Shown here: positions 1 through 5,068 of the stretch, in pieces
How positions within the stretch are numbered: the first letter of the stretch is position 1
How the letters are laid out: the number at the start of each line of letters is the position of its first letter
Assembly: GCA_910585135.1 (NCBI GenBank)
Contig: CAJUEB010000158.1
Location: 1 to 5,068 of the forward strand
DNA from: an uncultured Eubacteriales bacterium
GTDB taxonomy: Bacteria > Bacillota > Clostridia > Peptostreptococcales > Anaerovoracaceae
Length of the DNA: 5,068 nt
Reading direction: 5' to 3'
Position numbers and translations under genes: made by a program
Notes under the pieces: generated by a model
What the model saw: only the letters and a program-made list of their open reading frames with translations
Told to the model about the DNA's origin: nothing
Databases searched by the model: none

Positions 1-147
1 GCCAGATATTTCAATACCTTTACGGGGAAGAAGTGGATGGATTTGCGTGGCTACGATTTTGTGCTGGACACCACGCATTTTACCGACCAACAGATTCAGG
101 AAATCCTGTTTCAGTATATAACTACTAGGTTTCCGGAGCTGAAATAG
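1..147 (+). CDS. C-terminal end of a probable cytidylate kinase-like (P-loop nucleotide kinase) protein, 5' part outside the window
   Basis: The first frame is open from base 1 and ends at TAG 145-147, giving 48 residues without a start. The stretch has the shape of the C-terminus of cytidylate kinase-like proteins: a TGKKW element near residues 8-12, then the strand GYDFVLDTTHFT at about residues 18-29, then a helix ending IQEILFQYI. In CMP kinases and relatives the D(L/F)VLDTT strand plus a following helix forms the last part of the fold. This is recognition by eye on a short piece, so another nucleotide kinase is possible. Walker A and the substrate site would lie upstream of the window. 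The stop codon sits exactly where a fragment of an HxlR gene begins on the other strand, so the native C-terminus may be clipped and the present stop may come from the junction. Confidence 0.45.
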   Translation, partial: ARYFNTFTGKKWMDLRGYDFVLDTTHFTDQQIQEILFQYITTRFPELK

Positions 148-311
148 GAGATTTCGTTGGTATATTTTTTCATTTTATTGAAACGGACCACCCCGAATTC
201 CATAAGCGTATAAAGGATGGTCGTTTTATATTTTCTGTTGATTAGGGATAATGTGTAGCTGAAACCTGTTGTTTTCAAGGACTCCTGCGATATACAGCGA
301 AAATCAATCAT
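144..311 (-). pseudogene. HxlR-family transcriptional regulator, N-terminal half only (truncated)
   Basis: Read on the minus strand from ATG 311-309, this encodes a cysteine six residues in, then SQESLKTTGFSYTLSLI, NRKYKTTILYTLMEFGVVRF and NKMKKYTNEISY. This is a close match in spirit to the winged-helix HxlR/MarR-like regulators of Clostridia, whose usual text is C...TGFxYTLSLI.GKYK..ILYxLMEF.VVRFNEMKRY...ISYKTLS. Homology stops after ISY (bases 144-152). The frame then runs into DNA that codes the kinase tail on the other strand and stops at 113-111. The recognition helix after ISY and the whole wing and dimerisation half, including the usual KELE...IPPKVEYSLTERG, are missing. An HxlR protein is about 100-120 residues; only about 55 family-like residues remain. 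An upstream in-frame ATG at 344-342 exists, but its extra 11 residues are unlike the family. No Shine-Dalgarno precedes either start. It is surely non-functional as a regulator. Confidence 0.75.
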
Positions 312-473
312 ATAGAAGTAAAGTCTTCTGGATATAAAACACATGCATCATTAGATGCTTTTTCCAAAAAGTTTTCGGATAGAATATTAAATAAGTATCT
401 TACCTATATAAAAAATTTTTCTAAAGACGAAGATACATTCAGGCTGCTGATATATTTAGTACAGCTCCTATAA
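300..473 (+). pseudogene. C-terminal tail of a DUF4143 / AAA ATP-binding protein (fragment)
   Basis: One plus-strand frame is open from base 252 to TAA 471-473 with no plausible start. From about base 300 it reads KINHIEVKSSGYKTHASLD, AFSKKFSDRILNKYLTYIKN, FSKDEDTFRLLIYLVQLL. This matches the familiar end of bacterial ATP-binding proteins with a C-terminal DUF4143 domain: (P)IEVKSS.YK.H.SLD.F..KF..RI...Y..YTKD......LP.YM..L. The EVK core (bases 315-323) is the remnant of a PD-(D/E)XK nuclease-like motif. Such proteins are usually around 400-450 residues with an N-terminal P-loop ATPase; everything before this tail is absent. The fragment ends at a natural-looking stop, so its 5' side was lost, at a junction near 300-311 where the HxlR fragment starts on the opposite strand. 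Some family positions look eroded, for instance LLIYL where LPVYM is usual. Confidence 0.7.
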
Positions 474-516
474 ATGCAATGTTAAAATAATGTAACGGTT
501 CTTAAGGAGGATAGCA

Positions 517-573
517 ATGAAATTAGTAAAAAATATCGGTGATAGAAGAAATGATAGAAAAGGTGCGGGCTGA
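517..573 (+). CDS. 18-codon micro-ORF behind a strong Shine-Dalgarno (function unknown; possibly a truncated gene start)
   Basis: AAGGAGG at 504-510 lies six bases before ATG 517-519, the best ribosome-binding site in the first 800 bases. The frame encodes MKLVKNIGDRRNDRKGAG and ends at TGA 571-573. The peptide is short, basic (five or six K/R-type positions in its second half) and unlike anything I recognise. It overlaps the integrase scrap that starts near 558 in another frame. The most economical reading is that a real gene start was joined to unrelated DNA by deletion, leaving a stub. A genuine small peptide cannot be excluded because the translation signal is so good. No convincing promoter is visible just upstream. 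Confidence 0.25.
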   Translation: MKLVKNIGDRRNDRKGAG

Positions 574-623
574 TTGATATCAGATGGCATGATTTGAGAA
601 GCACATTTTTCAGAACTAATTTA
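558..623 (+). pseudogene. Scrap of a tyrosine recombinase (integrase) around the HDLR box
   Basis: In the frame that starts after the stops at 552-557 the sequence reads KRCGLIDIRWHDLRSTF before losing family character. HDLR (588-599) is the conserved box II of tyrosine recombinases, carrying a catalytic arginine. The preceding CGL.DIRWHDLRSTF is the wording typical of phage and integrative-element integrases of Clostridia, where CTLLLKN and a later LGH box would follow. Neither the upstream catalytic arginine and lysine region nor the downstream H-x-x-R and tyrosine boxes can be found. The frame is blocked just upstream by two stops in a row. It is therefore a dead fragment of roughly 20 codons, most likely left by an excised or decayed mobile element. 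The short length limits confidence, but the motif wording is specific. Confidence 0.5.
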
Positions 624-625
624 TC

Positions 626-648
626 AAGAGGCTTATCGGCCTTTTTTT
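626..648 (+). terminator. Candidate intrinsic terminator downstream of the gene scraps
   Basis: AAGAGGC (626-632) can pair with GCCTTTT (639-645) around a six-base loop, TTATCG. That gives seven pairs with one G-U, and a run of seven T follows at 642-648. The T run is partly used in the stem, so the hairpin is modest. It would end plus-strand transcripts coming out of the patchwork before they reach the uvrB promoter. Confidence 0.4.
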
Positions 649-690
649 CAATGGTTTCACGCATATTGATACATTCACAGGAAAAGAATC

Positions 691-704
691 AGAACGTTTG
701 TTTG
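691..704. promoter_or_regulatory. Candidate LexA (DinR) SOS operator
   Basis: The bases AGAACGTTTGTTTG fit the Gram-positive SOS box core GAAC-N4-GTTY: GAAC at 692-695, four-base spacer GTTT, GTTT at 700-703. The second half-site carries T in place of the final C of a perfect palindrome. It touches the -35 hexamer of the promoter at 702-730 and lies 157 bases before the uvrB start. Known biology: uvrB and uvrA are classic LexA targets in Bacillus and many Clostridia, so site, position and downstream gene agree. Direct binding is inferred. Confidence 0.7.
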
Positions 705-730
705 CATATTTGCGATGGTTATGGTATACT
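702..730 (+). promoter_or_regulatory. Sigma-A-type promoter for uvrB(-uvrA)
   Basis: TTGCAT (702-707) as -35, a 17-base spacer, and TATACT (725-730) as -10. The -10 is five of six to TATAAT; the -35 keeps TTG only. Transcription would start near 736-738, leaving a leader of about 125 bases before the uvrB ATG. LexA bound at 691-704 would cover the -35, the expected geometry for repression. No better promoter is visible between here and the gene. Confidence 0.6.
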
Positions 731-731
731 G

Positions 732-763
732 AGGTGGCTGAGTTTTCACAAAGCCACTTTTTT
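732..763 (+). terminator. Rho-independent terminator hairpin overlapping the uvrB transcription start
   Basis: AGGTGGCT (732-739) pairs with AGCCACTT (752-759), eight pairs with one G-U, around a 12-base loop, and T758-763 gives six consecutive T. This is a good intrinsic terminator for rightward transcription only; the other strand has no T run after the stem. The predicted start of the uvrB promoter (about 737) lies within the left arm, so transcripts from that promoter should lack most of the arm and escape. It would mainly stop read-through from upstream. If the true start is a few bases earlier, it could act as an attenuator. Confidence 0.55.
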
Positions 764-797
764 AATACAATTCAAGGTTTGTTATGAGTAGGAAAGG

Positions 798-821
798 AAA
801 ATGCACAGTTTTGTGTATTTT
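798..821 (+). other. Ten-base-pair inverted repeat (hairpin) in the uvrB leader
   Basis: AAAATGCACA (798-807) and TGTGTATTTT (812-821) pair over ten positions, with one G-U, around the tetraloop GTTT. It lies 22 bases before the uvrB Shine-Dalgarno and does not include it. It may be a leader RNA stem, or chance in AT-rich DNA. The left arm also contains ATG 801 of an eight-codon frame (MHSFVYFD) preceded by GGAAAGGA, which the stem would bury. Confidence 0.35.
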
Positions 822-843
822 GACTGATAGATTTGACAGATGG

Positions 844-850
844 AAAGGAG
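844..850 (+). promoter_or_regulatory. uvrB ribosome-binding site (decides the start at 861)
   Basis: AAAGGAG at 844-850 is followed by ten bases and ATG 861. The in-frame ATG at 840 precedes this site and has no Shine-Dalgarno of its own at a suitable distance, so it cannot be the start served by it. Translation from 861 gives MPQFKVVSDF, the normal UvrB N-terminus. Confidence 0.8.
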
Positions 851-860
851 TGCGAGGATC

Positions 861-2834
861 ATGCCTCAATTCAAAGTTGTATCCGATTTTGCGCCGATGG
901 GCGACCAGCCGCAGGCCATTGAGAAGATCGCGGGCGGCATATTGCAAGGAAAGCGTTCGCAGACGCTGATGGGCGTTACCGGCTCGGGCAAGACCTTCAC
1001 CATGGCAAAGATCATCGAAAAAGTGCAGAAGCCGACGCTGGTGATTTCCCACAACAAGACGCTGGCCGCGCAGCTTCACGGCGAATTCAAGGAGTTCTTC
1101 CCTGAGAATGCAGTAGAGTATTTTGTGTCCTACTACGACTATTACCAGCCGGAAGCTTACGTGGCGTCCACCGATACCTATATCGAAAAAGATTCGGATA
1201 TCAACGACGAGATCGAAAAGCTGAGGCACTCGGCAACGGCGGCGCTTTCCGAGCGCAAGGACGTGATCATCGTCGCCAGCGTTTCCTGCATCTATGGATT
1301 GGGAAGCCCGATCGACTATGAAAACCAGGTGATATCCCTGCGCCCCGGCATGGAAAAGGACAGGCAGGAGATCTTACGCAAGCTGGTGGACATCCAGTAT
1401 ACGAGAAACGACATGGTTTTGGAACGGGGAAACTTCCGGGTACGAGGGGATACGATAGATATTCACCCGGCAGGCGCGGAAAACGCAGTCAGGATCGAGC
1501 TGTTTGGGGATGAAATCGAGACGATCAAGGAAATCAACCCGGTGACGGGGGAAATCGTCGGCATCAGAAACCACGTCGCCATCTATCCGGCATCCCATTA
1601 TGTCACCAGCAAGGAGAATATAGAGCGGGCGGCTGTAACCATCAATGAAGAACTGCAAGAACGGGTGCAATGGTTTCGCGACAGAGGCAAGCTCATCGAA
1701 GCGCAGCGGATCGAACAGAGAACCCGTTATGACATAGAAATGCTGCGGGAAATCGGAAGCTGCAAGGGAATCGAGAACTATTCCCGCCATATTACGGGAT
1801 TAGAGCCGGGCAGCCGGCCGTATACGCTCATCGACTACATTCCCGATGATTTTCTCATCATTATAGACGAGTCCCATGTCATGCTGCCGCAGCTTCGGGC
1901 GATGTATGCGGGAGACCGTTCCAGAAAACAGTCCCTGGTGGATTACGGGTTCAGGCTGCCTTCGGCTTTGGACAACAGGCCGCTGAAGTTTGAGGAATTC
2001 AATCAACTGGTGCATCAGATCGTTTATGTCAGCGCAACGCCTGCGCCATACGAACGGGAGCAGAGCGGCGGTGTTTCGGCGGAGCAGATCATCAGGCCGA
2101 CAGGCCTTCTCGACCCGATCATCCAGACACATAGTTCGGAAGGGCAGATGGATCACCTGATCGGCGAAATCAACAAGGTTACGGATAGAAACGAACGAGT
2201 CCTTGTCACCACGCTCACCAAGAAAATGGCGGAAAGCCTTACTGACTATTTGAAAAACGTGGGCATTAAAGTGCGGTATCTCCATTCGGAAATCGAGACC
2301 CTTGAACGGATGGAAATACTGCGCGATCTGCGTCTTGGCGTATTCGATGTGCTGGTGGGAATCAACTTGCTTCGGGAAGGCTTGGACATTCCAGAGGTTT
2401 CCCTGGTGGCGATTTTGGATGCCGATAAGGAAGGTTTCCTGCGAACCGAAACCTCGCTGATCCAGACCATAGGAAGGGCAGCCAGGAATGCGGACAGCAG
2501 AGTCATCATGTACTGTGATGGCATCAGCCCAGCAATGCGGGCGGCCATGGATGAGACGGAGAGAAGACGCAAGATACAAGACGCATATAATAAAGCCAAC
2601 GGGATTACGCCGCAGAGCGTGAAAAAGGCGGTCAGGAGCGTGATCGAGGCGACCAAGGTAGCGGAGGATGTAGCAGGCTACGAAGGCAAGAGTCCGCTTG
2701 AACTGACCAAGAAAGAACTGACCGATTACGTGAAGAAGCTGGAAAAGGAAATGAAGCAGGCCGCATCGGATCTGCAATTCGAGCGCGCCGCGCAGCTTCG
2801 CGATATGATATTTGAATATAAAGCTAGAATCTAG
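861..2834 (+). CDS. uvrB: Excinuclease ABC subunit UvrB
   Basis: UvrB is the damage-verifying helicase-like subunit of nucleotide excision repair. It is loaded on DNA by UvrA, clamps one strand behind its beta-hairpin, and then binds UvrC for the incisions. The 657-residue product has the usual family length. Visible in order: N-terminal FKVVSDF.P.GDQPQAI; Walker A GVTGSGKT at 38-45; the tyrosine-rich beta-hairpin SYYDYYQPEAY around 90-100; DESH Walker B/motif II at 336-339; SATP at 391-394; REGLDIPE motif V near 505-512; QTIGRAAR motif VI at 535-542; and a C-terminal UVR coiled domain (about 620-655, FERAAQLRD) that contacts UvrC. No key residue is missing and there is no frameshift. Start 861 is chosen for the Shine-Dalgarno and family N-terminus; starting at 840 would add seven unconserved residues. 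It lies behind a likely LexA-controlled promoter and is followed after 194 bases by uvrA in the same direction. It is richer in GC than the DNA upstream. Confidence 0.98.
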   Translation: MPQFKVVSDFAPMGDQPQAIEKIAGGILQGKRSQTLMGVTGSGKTFTMAKIIEKVQKPTLVISHNKTLAAQLHGEFKEFFPENAVEYFVSYYDYYQPEAYVASTDTYIEKDSDINDEIEKLRHSATAALSERKDVIIVASVSCIYGLGSPIDYENQVISLRPGMEKDRQEILRKLVDIQYTRNDMVLERGNFRVRGDTIDIHPAGAENAVRIELFGDEIETIKEINPVTGEIVGIRNHVAIYPASHYVTSKENIERAAVTINEELQERVQWFRDRGKLIEAQRIEQRTRYDIEMLREIGSCKGIENYSRHITGLEPGSRPYTLIDYIPDDFLIIIDESHVMLPQLRAMYAGDRSRKQSLVDYGFRLPSALDNRPLKFEEFNQLVHQIVYVSATPAPYEREQSGGVSAEQIIRPTGLLDPIIQTHSSEGQMDHLIGEINKVTDRNERVLVTTLTKKMAESLTDYLKNVGIKVRYLHSEIETLERMEILRDLRLGVFDVLVGINLLREGLDIPEVSLVAILDADKEGFLRTETSLIQTIGRAARNADSRVIMYCDGISPAMRAAMDETERRRKIQDAYNKANGITPQSVKKAVRSVIEATKVAEDVAGYEGKSPLELTKKELTDYVKKLEKEMKQAASDLQFERAAQLRDMIFEYKARI

Positions 2835-3028
2835 CAAAAAGCGCAATTTTTGCAAGGCTGCCTTTTGCAAGAACCGAGGGGAGATGGCAGCAAAGCAGGA
2901 GCAGCAGGAATGCCGCCGTGCAGACCGTGAAAGCGACGGCAAGCAAGAATAAATAGGACAGAAAGCCATGACAGACCGCAAAAGCGGGGCAGAAAGGCAA
3001 GCTATGGCAGACAGGAAGGGAAAATGAA
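2835..3028 (+). other. uvrB-uvrA spacer: T-poor, purine-rich, with degenerate repeats and two tiny in-phase frames
   Basis: No recognised gene lies here. The first bases form an inverted repeat, GCAAAAA/TTTTTGC (2834-2840 and 2847-2853), without a following T run. A direct repeat TTTTGCAAG occurs at 2848-2856 and 2863-2871. From 2884 to 3027 the plus strand has only ten T. Two small frames in the same phase fill this stretch: 2884-2952 (22 codons, starting MAAKQEQQEC) and 2968-3027 (19 codons, MTDRKSGAERQ...), separated by TAA 2950-2952. CAGACCG recurs at 2921 and 2972 with similar flanks, so (A/T)DR(E/K) is encoded three times. The second frame ends TGA 3025-3027, one base before the uvrA ATG. 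I see no clear promoter, LexA box or terminator, which favours co-transcription of uvrA. Whether the peptides are made is unknown. Confidence 0.5.
3013..3020 (+). promoter_or_regulatory. uvrA ribosome-binding site
   Basis: AGGAAGGG lies eight bases before ATG 3029 and is a serviceable, not perfect, Shine-Dalgarno. A competing ATG at 3024 reads only MKW before TAA, so 3029 is the functional start; it also yields the family N-terminus VKDIVIKGAKENNLKGI. Confidence 0.75.
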
Positions 3029-5068
3029 ATGGTAAAGGACATCGTAATAAAAGGGGCGAAGGAAAACAACCTAAAGGGCATTGACGTCACCATTCCGCGG
3101 GATAAACTGGTGGTGCTGACTGGGCTTTCCGGTTCGGGAAAATCTTCCCTCGCCTTTGATACCATCTATGCGGAAGGACAGAGAAAGTATATGGAAAGCC
3201 TGTCCTCCTATGCGCGGCAGTTTTTGGGGCAGATGGAAAAGCCTAACGTGGAGTACATCGAGGGACTTTCCCCGGCAATCTCCATCGACCAGAAGACCAC
3301 GAATAAAAATCCGCGTTCCACGGTCGGGACGGTTACGGAAATATATGATTATCTGCGGCTGATGTACGCCCGCATCGGGATTCCCCATTGCCCGGTTTGC
3401 GGCAGGGAAATCACCAGCCAGTCCATCGACCAGATCACGGAGCTTTTGATGGCAGAGGGAGAAGGCGCGAAGCTGACGGTTTTAGCGCCGGTGATCAGGC
3501 AGAGAAAAGGCCAGCATGAGAAAATTCTGGAGCGGATTCAGAAGGAGGGCTTCACCAGGGCGCGGATCGATGGGGAGATGAAGGTTCTTGCCGAGGATGA
3601 AATCAAGTTGGAAAAGACCTTTAAGCATACGATTGAAATCGTGGTGGACAGGATCAAAGTCAGGGATGGGATGCAGGGCAGGCTTTCGGAAGCATGTGAG
3701 CTTGCCATCAGCCATGGAGAGGGATTGGTGCAGGTCATCGTCGATAAGGACGGATTCGTGGAGGAAAAAACCTACAGCACGAGCCTGGCATGTCCTGACC
3801 ATGGCGTCAGCATCGAAGAACTTGAACCGAGAATGTTTTCTTTCAATAACCCCCTGGGCGCATGTCCCGCATGTAATGGGCTGGGCTTCATACAGCGCAT
3901 CGATCCTGATCTGATTATTCCGGATCAGGATAAGAGCATCAATGAAAAATGCCTTAGCAATGTATTTTCTACCATGGAATTCACCAGCTTTTACTGGCAG
4001 GTGATCAAAGCTTTGGCGGATAAGTATGACGCTGATCTCGATACGCCATACAAAGATCTTCCGAAAAAGTTCAAGGATGTTCTTTTATACGGAACGGGAG
4101 ATGAAAAACTGCAATATGTTTATACCAACCGTAACGGTGACACGCAGAACAGAAACCATGCTTTTGAAGGCGTGATCAACAACCTGGAGCGCAGATACCG
4201 GGAAACCGGATCTGAGTGGATCAAGGAAAAAATGGAAAAATACATGCGGATTAAGCCCTGCCCGGAATGTCACGGAAACAAGTTGAAGCCGGAGCTTCTG
4301 GCCGTTACGGTTGGCGGCAAGAATATCATGGAATTCTGTGACTTGTCCGTGGCGGAAGCGATCGAATTCGTCGATCAGATGCAGCTTTCCGCTACGCATC
4401 GGAAAATTGCCGAGGAGATCATTAAGGAGATTAAAGGGCGTCTGCGTTTTTTGGCAAACGTAGGGCTGGATTACCTGACCTTATCCAGGGCATCGGCAAC
4501 GCTTTCCGGCGGTGAATCCCAACGCATCAGACTGGCGACACAGATCGGTTCTGGCCTTGTGGGTGTGCTTTACATCCTTGATGAACCGAGCATTGGCTTG
4601 CATCAAAAAGACAATGAGAAATTGCTGGAAGCGCTGCGGCGTCTGACGGATATCGGCAATACCCTGATCGTGGTAGAGCATGATGAGGATACGATGTATG
4701 CCGCAGATCACATCGTCGATATCGGTCCGGCGGCCGGGATCAATGGCGGCGAGCTGATCGTGCAAGGAACGGTGGAGGATATCAAAAATTGCCCGCAGTC
4801 CATTACCGGACAGTATTTAAGCGGCAAGAAAAAAATCGCCGTTCCTGAAAAAAGGCGCGAGGGTAATGGCAAGTTCCTGGAGATCAAAGGGGCGGCAGAA
4901 AACAACCTGAAAAATATAGACGTTAAGATCCCCCTTGGCAAGATGGTTTGCGTTACCGGAGTTTCTGGTTCGGGCAAAAGCAGCTTGATCAATGAAATCT
5001 TATATAAAGCTGTCGCCGCCGAAATGTACAAGAGCAAGGACAAGCCGGGCAAGCATAAGAAGATAAAG
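3029..5068 (+). CDS. uvrA: Excinuclease ABC subunit UvrA, N-terminal 680 residues (cut by the window edge)
   Basis: UvrA is the ABC-type ATPase dimer that scans DNA for bulky damage and loads UvrB. The frame is open without a stop from 3029 to the last base; the family is usually about 940 residues, so roughly the last 260 lie outside. Seen in order: first Walker A GLSGSGKS at 32-39; CPVC at 121-124; the UvrB-binding and insertion regions between about 130 and 400; a zinc module CPDH at 255-258 with CPAC at 279-282; CPEC at 411-414; ABC signature LSGGESQ from 492; Walker B and switch YILDEPSIGLH at 515-525 with VVEHD after it; and second Walker A GVSGSGKS at 644-651. The text ends near KPGKHKKI, typical of the second ATPase half; its zinc finger and signature lie beyond. 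The first zinc module uses CxxH where many UvrA have CxxC. It is probably in one operon with uvrB. Confidence 0.97.
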   Translation, partial: MVKDIVIKGAKENNLKGIDVTIPRDKLVVLTGLSGSGKSSLAFDTIYAEGQRKYMESLSSYARQFLGQMEKPNVEYIEGLSPAISIDQKTTNKNPRSTVGTVTEIYDYLRLMYARIGIPHCPVCGREITSQSIDQITELLMAEGEGAKLTVLAPVIRQRKGQHEKILERIQKEGFTRARIDGEMKVLAEDEIKLEKTFKHTIEIVVDRIKVRDGMQGRLSEACELAISHGEGLVQVIVDKDGFVEEKTYSTSLACPDHGVSIEELEPRMFSFNNPLGACPACNGLGFIQRIDPDLIIPDQDKSINEKCLSNVFSTMEFTSFYWQVIKALADKYDADLDTPYKDLPKKFKDVLLYGTGDEKLQYVYTNRNGDTQNRNHAFEGVINNLERRYRETGSEWIKEKMEKYMRIKPCPECHGNKLKPELLAVTVGGKNIMEFCDLSVAEAIEFVDQMQLSATHRKIAEEIIKEIKGRLRFLANVGLDYLTLSRASATLSGGESQRIRLATQIGSGLVGVLYILDEPSIGLHQKDNEKLLEALRRLTDIGNTLIVVEHDEDTMYAADHIVDIGPAAGINGGELIVQGTVEDIKNCPQSITGQYLSGKKKIAVPEKRREGNGKFLEIKGAAENNLKNIDVKIPLGKMVCVTGVSGSGKSSLINEILYKAVAAEMYKSKDKPGKHKKIK

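Noticed and set aside
345..363. Terminator-like GCATC-ATTA-GATGC followed by five T
   Set aside because: The stem is only five pairs and the bases are explained as the Ala-Ser-Leu-Asp-Ala-Phe codons of the DUF4143 fragment.
482..664. Minus-strand frame beginning MRETIEKKADKPLDK
   Set aside because: No Shine-Dalgarno, no recognisable family, and it overlaps the integrase scrap and the terminator hairpin on the plus strand.
840..860. Upstream in-frame ATG extending UvrB by seven residues (MERSARI)
   Set aside because: The only good Shine-Dalgarno (844-850) lies downstream of this ATG, and the added residues are not part of the UvrB family N-terminus.
784..969. Alternative frame from ATG 784 running into uvrB
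   Set aside because: It has no convincing ribosome-binding site, and most of its length is uvrB read out of frame.
2834..2853. Inverted repeat right after uvrB as an intrinsic terminator
   Set aside because: The stem is AT-rich and followed by AAGG instead of a T run, so termination is unlikely; uvrA probably continues on the same transcript.
1800..2981. Long open frame (393 codons) antisense to uvrB
   Set aside because: It mirrors conserved UvrB codons, lacks a start signal and reads as a Cys/His/Arg-rich shadow; the opposite strand is a certain gene.
2824..3165. Hydrophobic minus-strand frame across the spacer and the uvrA start
   Set aside because: Its leucine/phenylalanine richness is simply the complement of the purine-rich spacer, and it overlaps the conserved UvrA N-terminus.

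Overview
This window looks like chromosomal DNA from a Clostridia-type Bacillota. UvrB and UvrA are adjacent and in the usual order for that group, the ribosome-binding sites are purine-rich and strong, and the candidate SOS operator is of the Gram-positive GAAC-N4-GTTY type. The gene scraps upstream also resemble families common in Lachnospiraceae and other gut Clostridia. I cannot name a species.

The window has two halves. Bases 1 to about 650 are a patchwork of gene remains, mostly AT-rich. They hold the C-terminal 48 codons of a probable cytidylate kinase-like protein, the N-terminal half of an HxlR-family regulator on the minus strand, the C-terminal tail of a DUF4143 ATP-binding protein, a micro-ORF behind a very good Shine-Dalgarno, and a short scrap of a tyrosine recombinase. 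Apart from the kinase, whose 5' part lies outside the window, none of these is an intact gene. They abut within a few bases of one another, which suggests repeated insertion and deletion beside a mobile element.

Bases 650-860 are the control region of uvrB. A LexA/DinR-like box touches the -35 of a sigma-A-type promoter. A terminator hairpin straddles the predicted transcription start, and a second hairpin lies in the leader.

From 861 to the end the DNA is denser in GC and encodes nucleotide excision repair. A complete uvrB (657 codons) is followed by an unusual T-poor, purine-rich 194-base spacer and then by uvrA, cut by the window edge after 680 codons. UvrA finds the lesion and loads UvrB, which verifies the damage and recruits UvrC (not in view). 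The likely SOS promoter plus the lack of a convincing terminator or second promoter between the genes suggest a DNA-damage-inducible uvrB-uvrA operon.

I see no evidence for a new defence or other novel system. The points most worth a second look are the gene-scrap mosaic, the architecture of the uvrB promoter, and the odd spacer.
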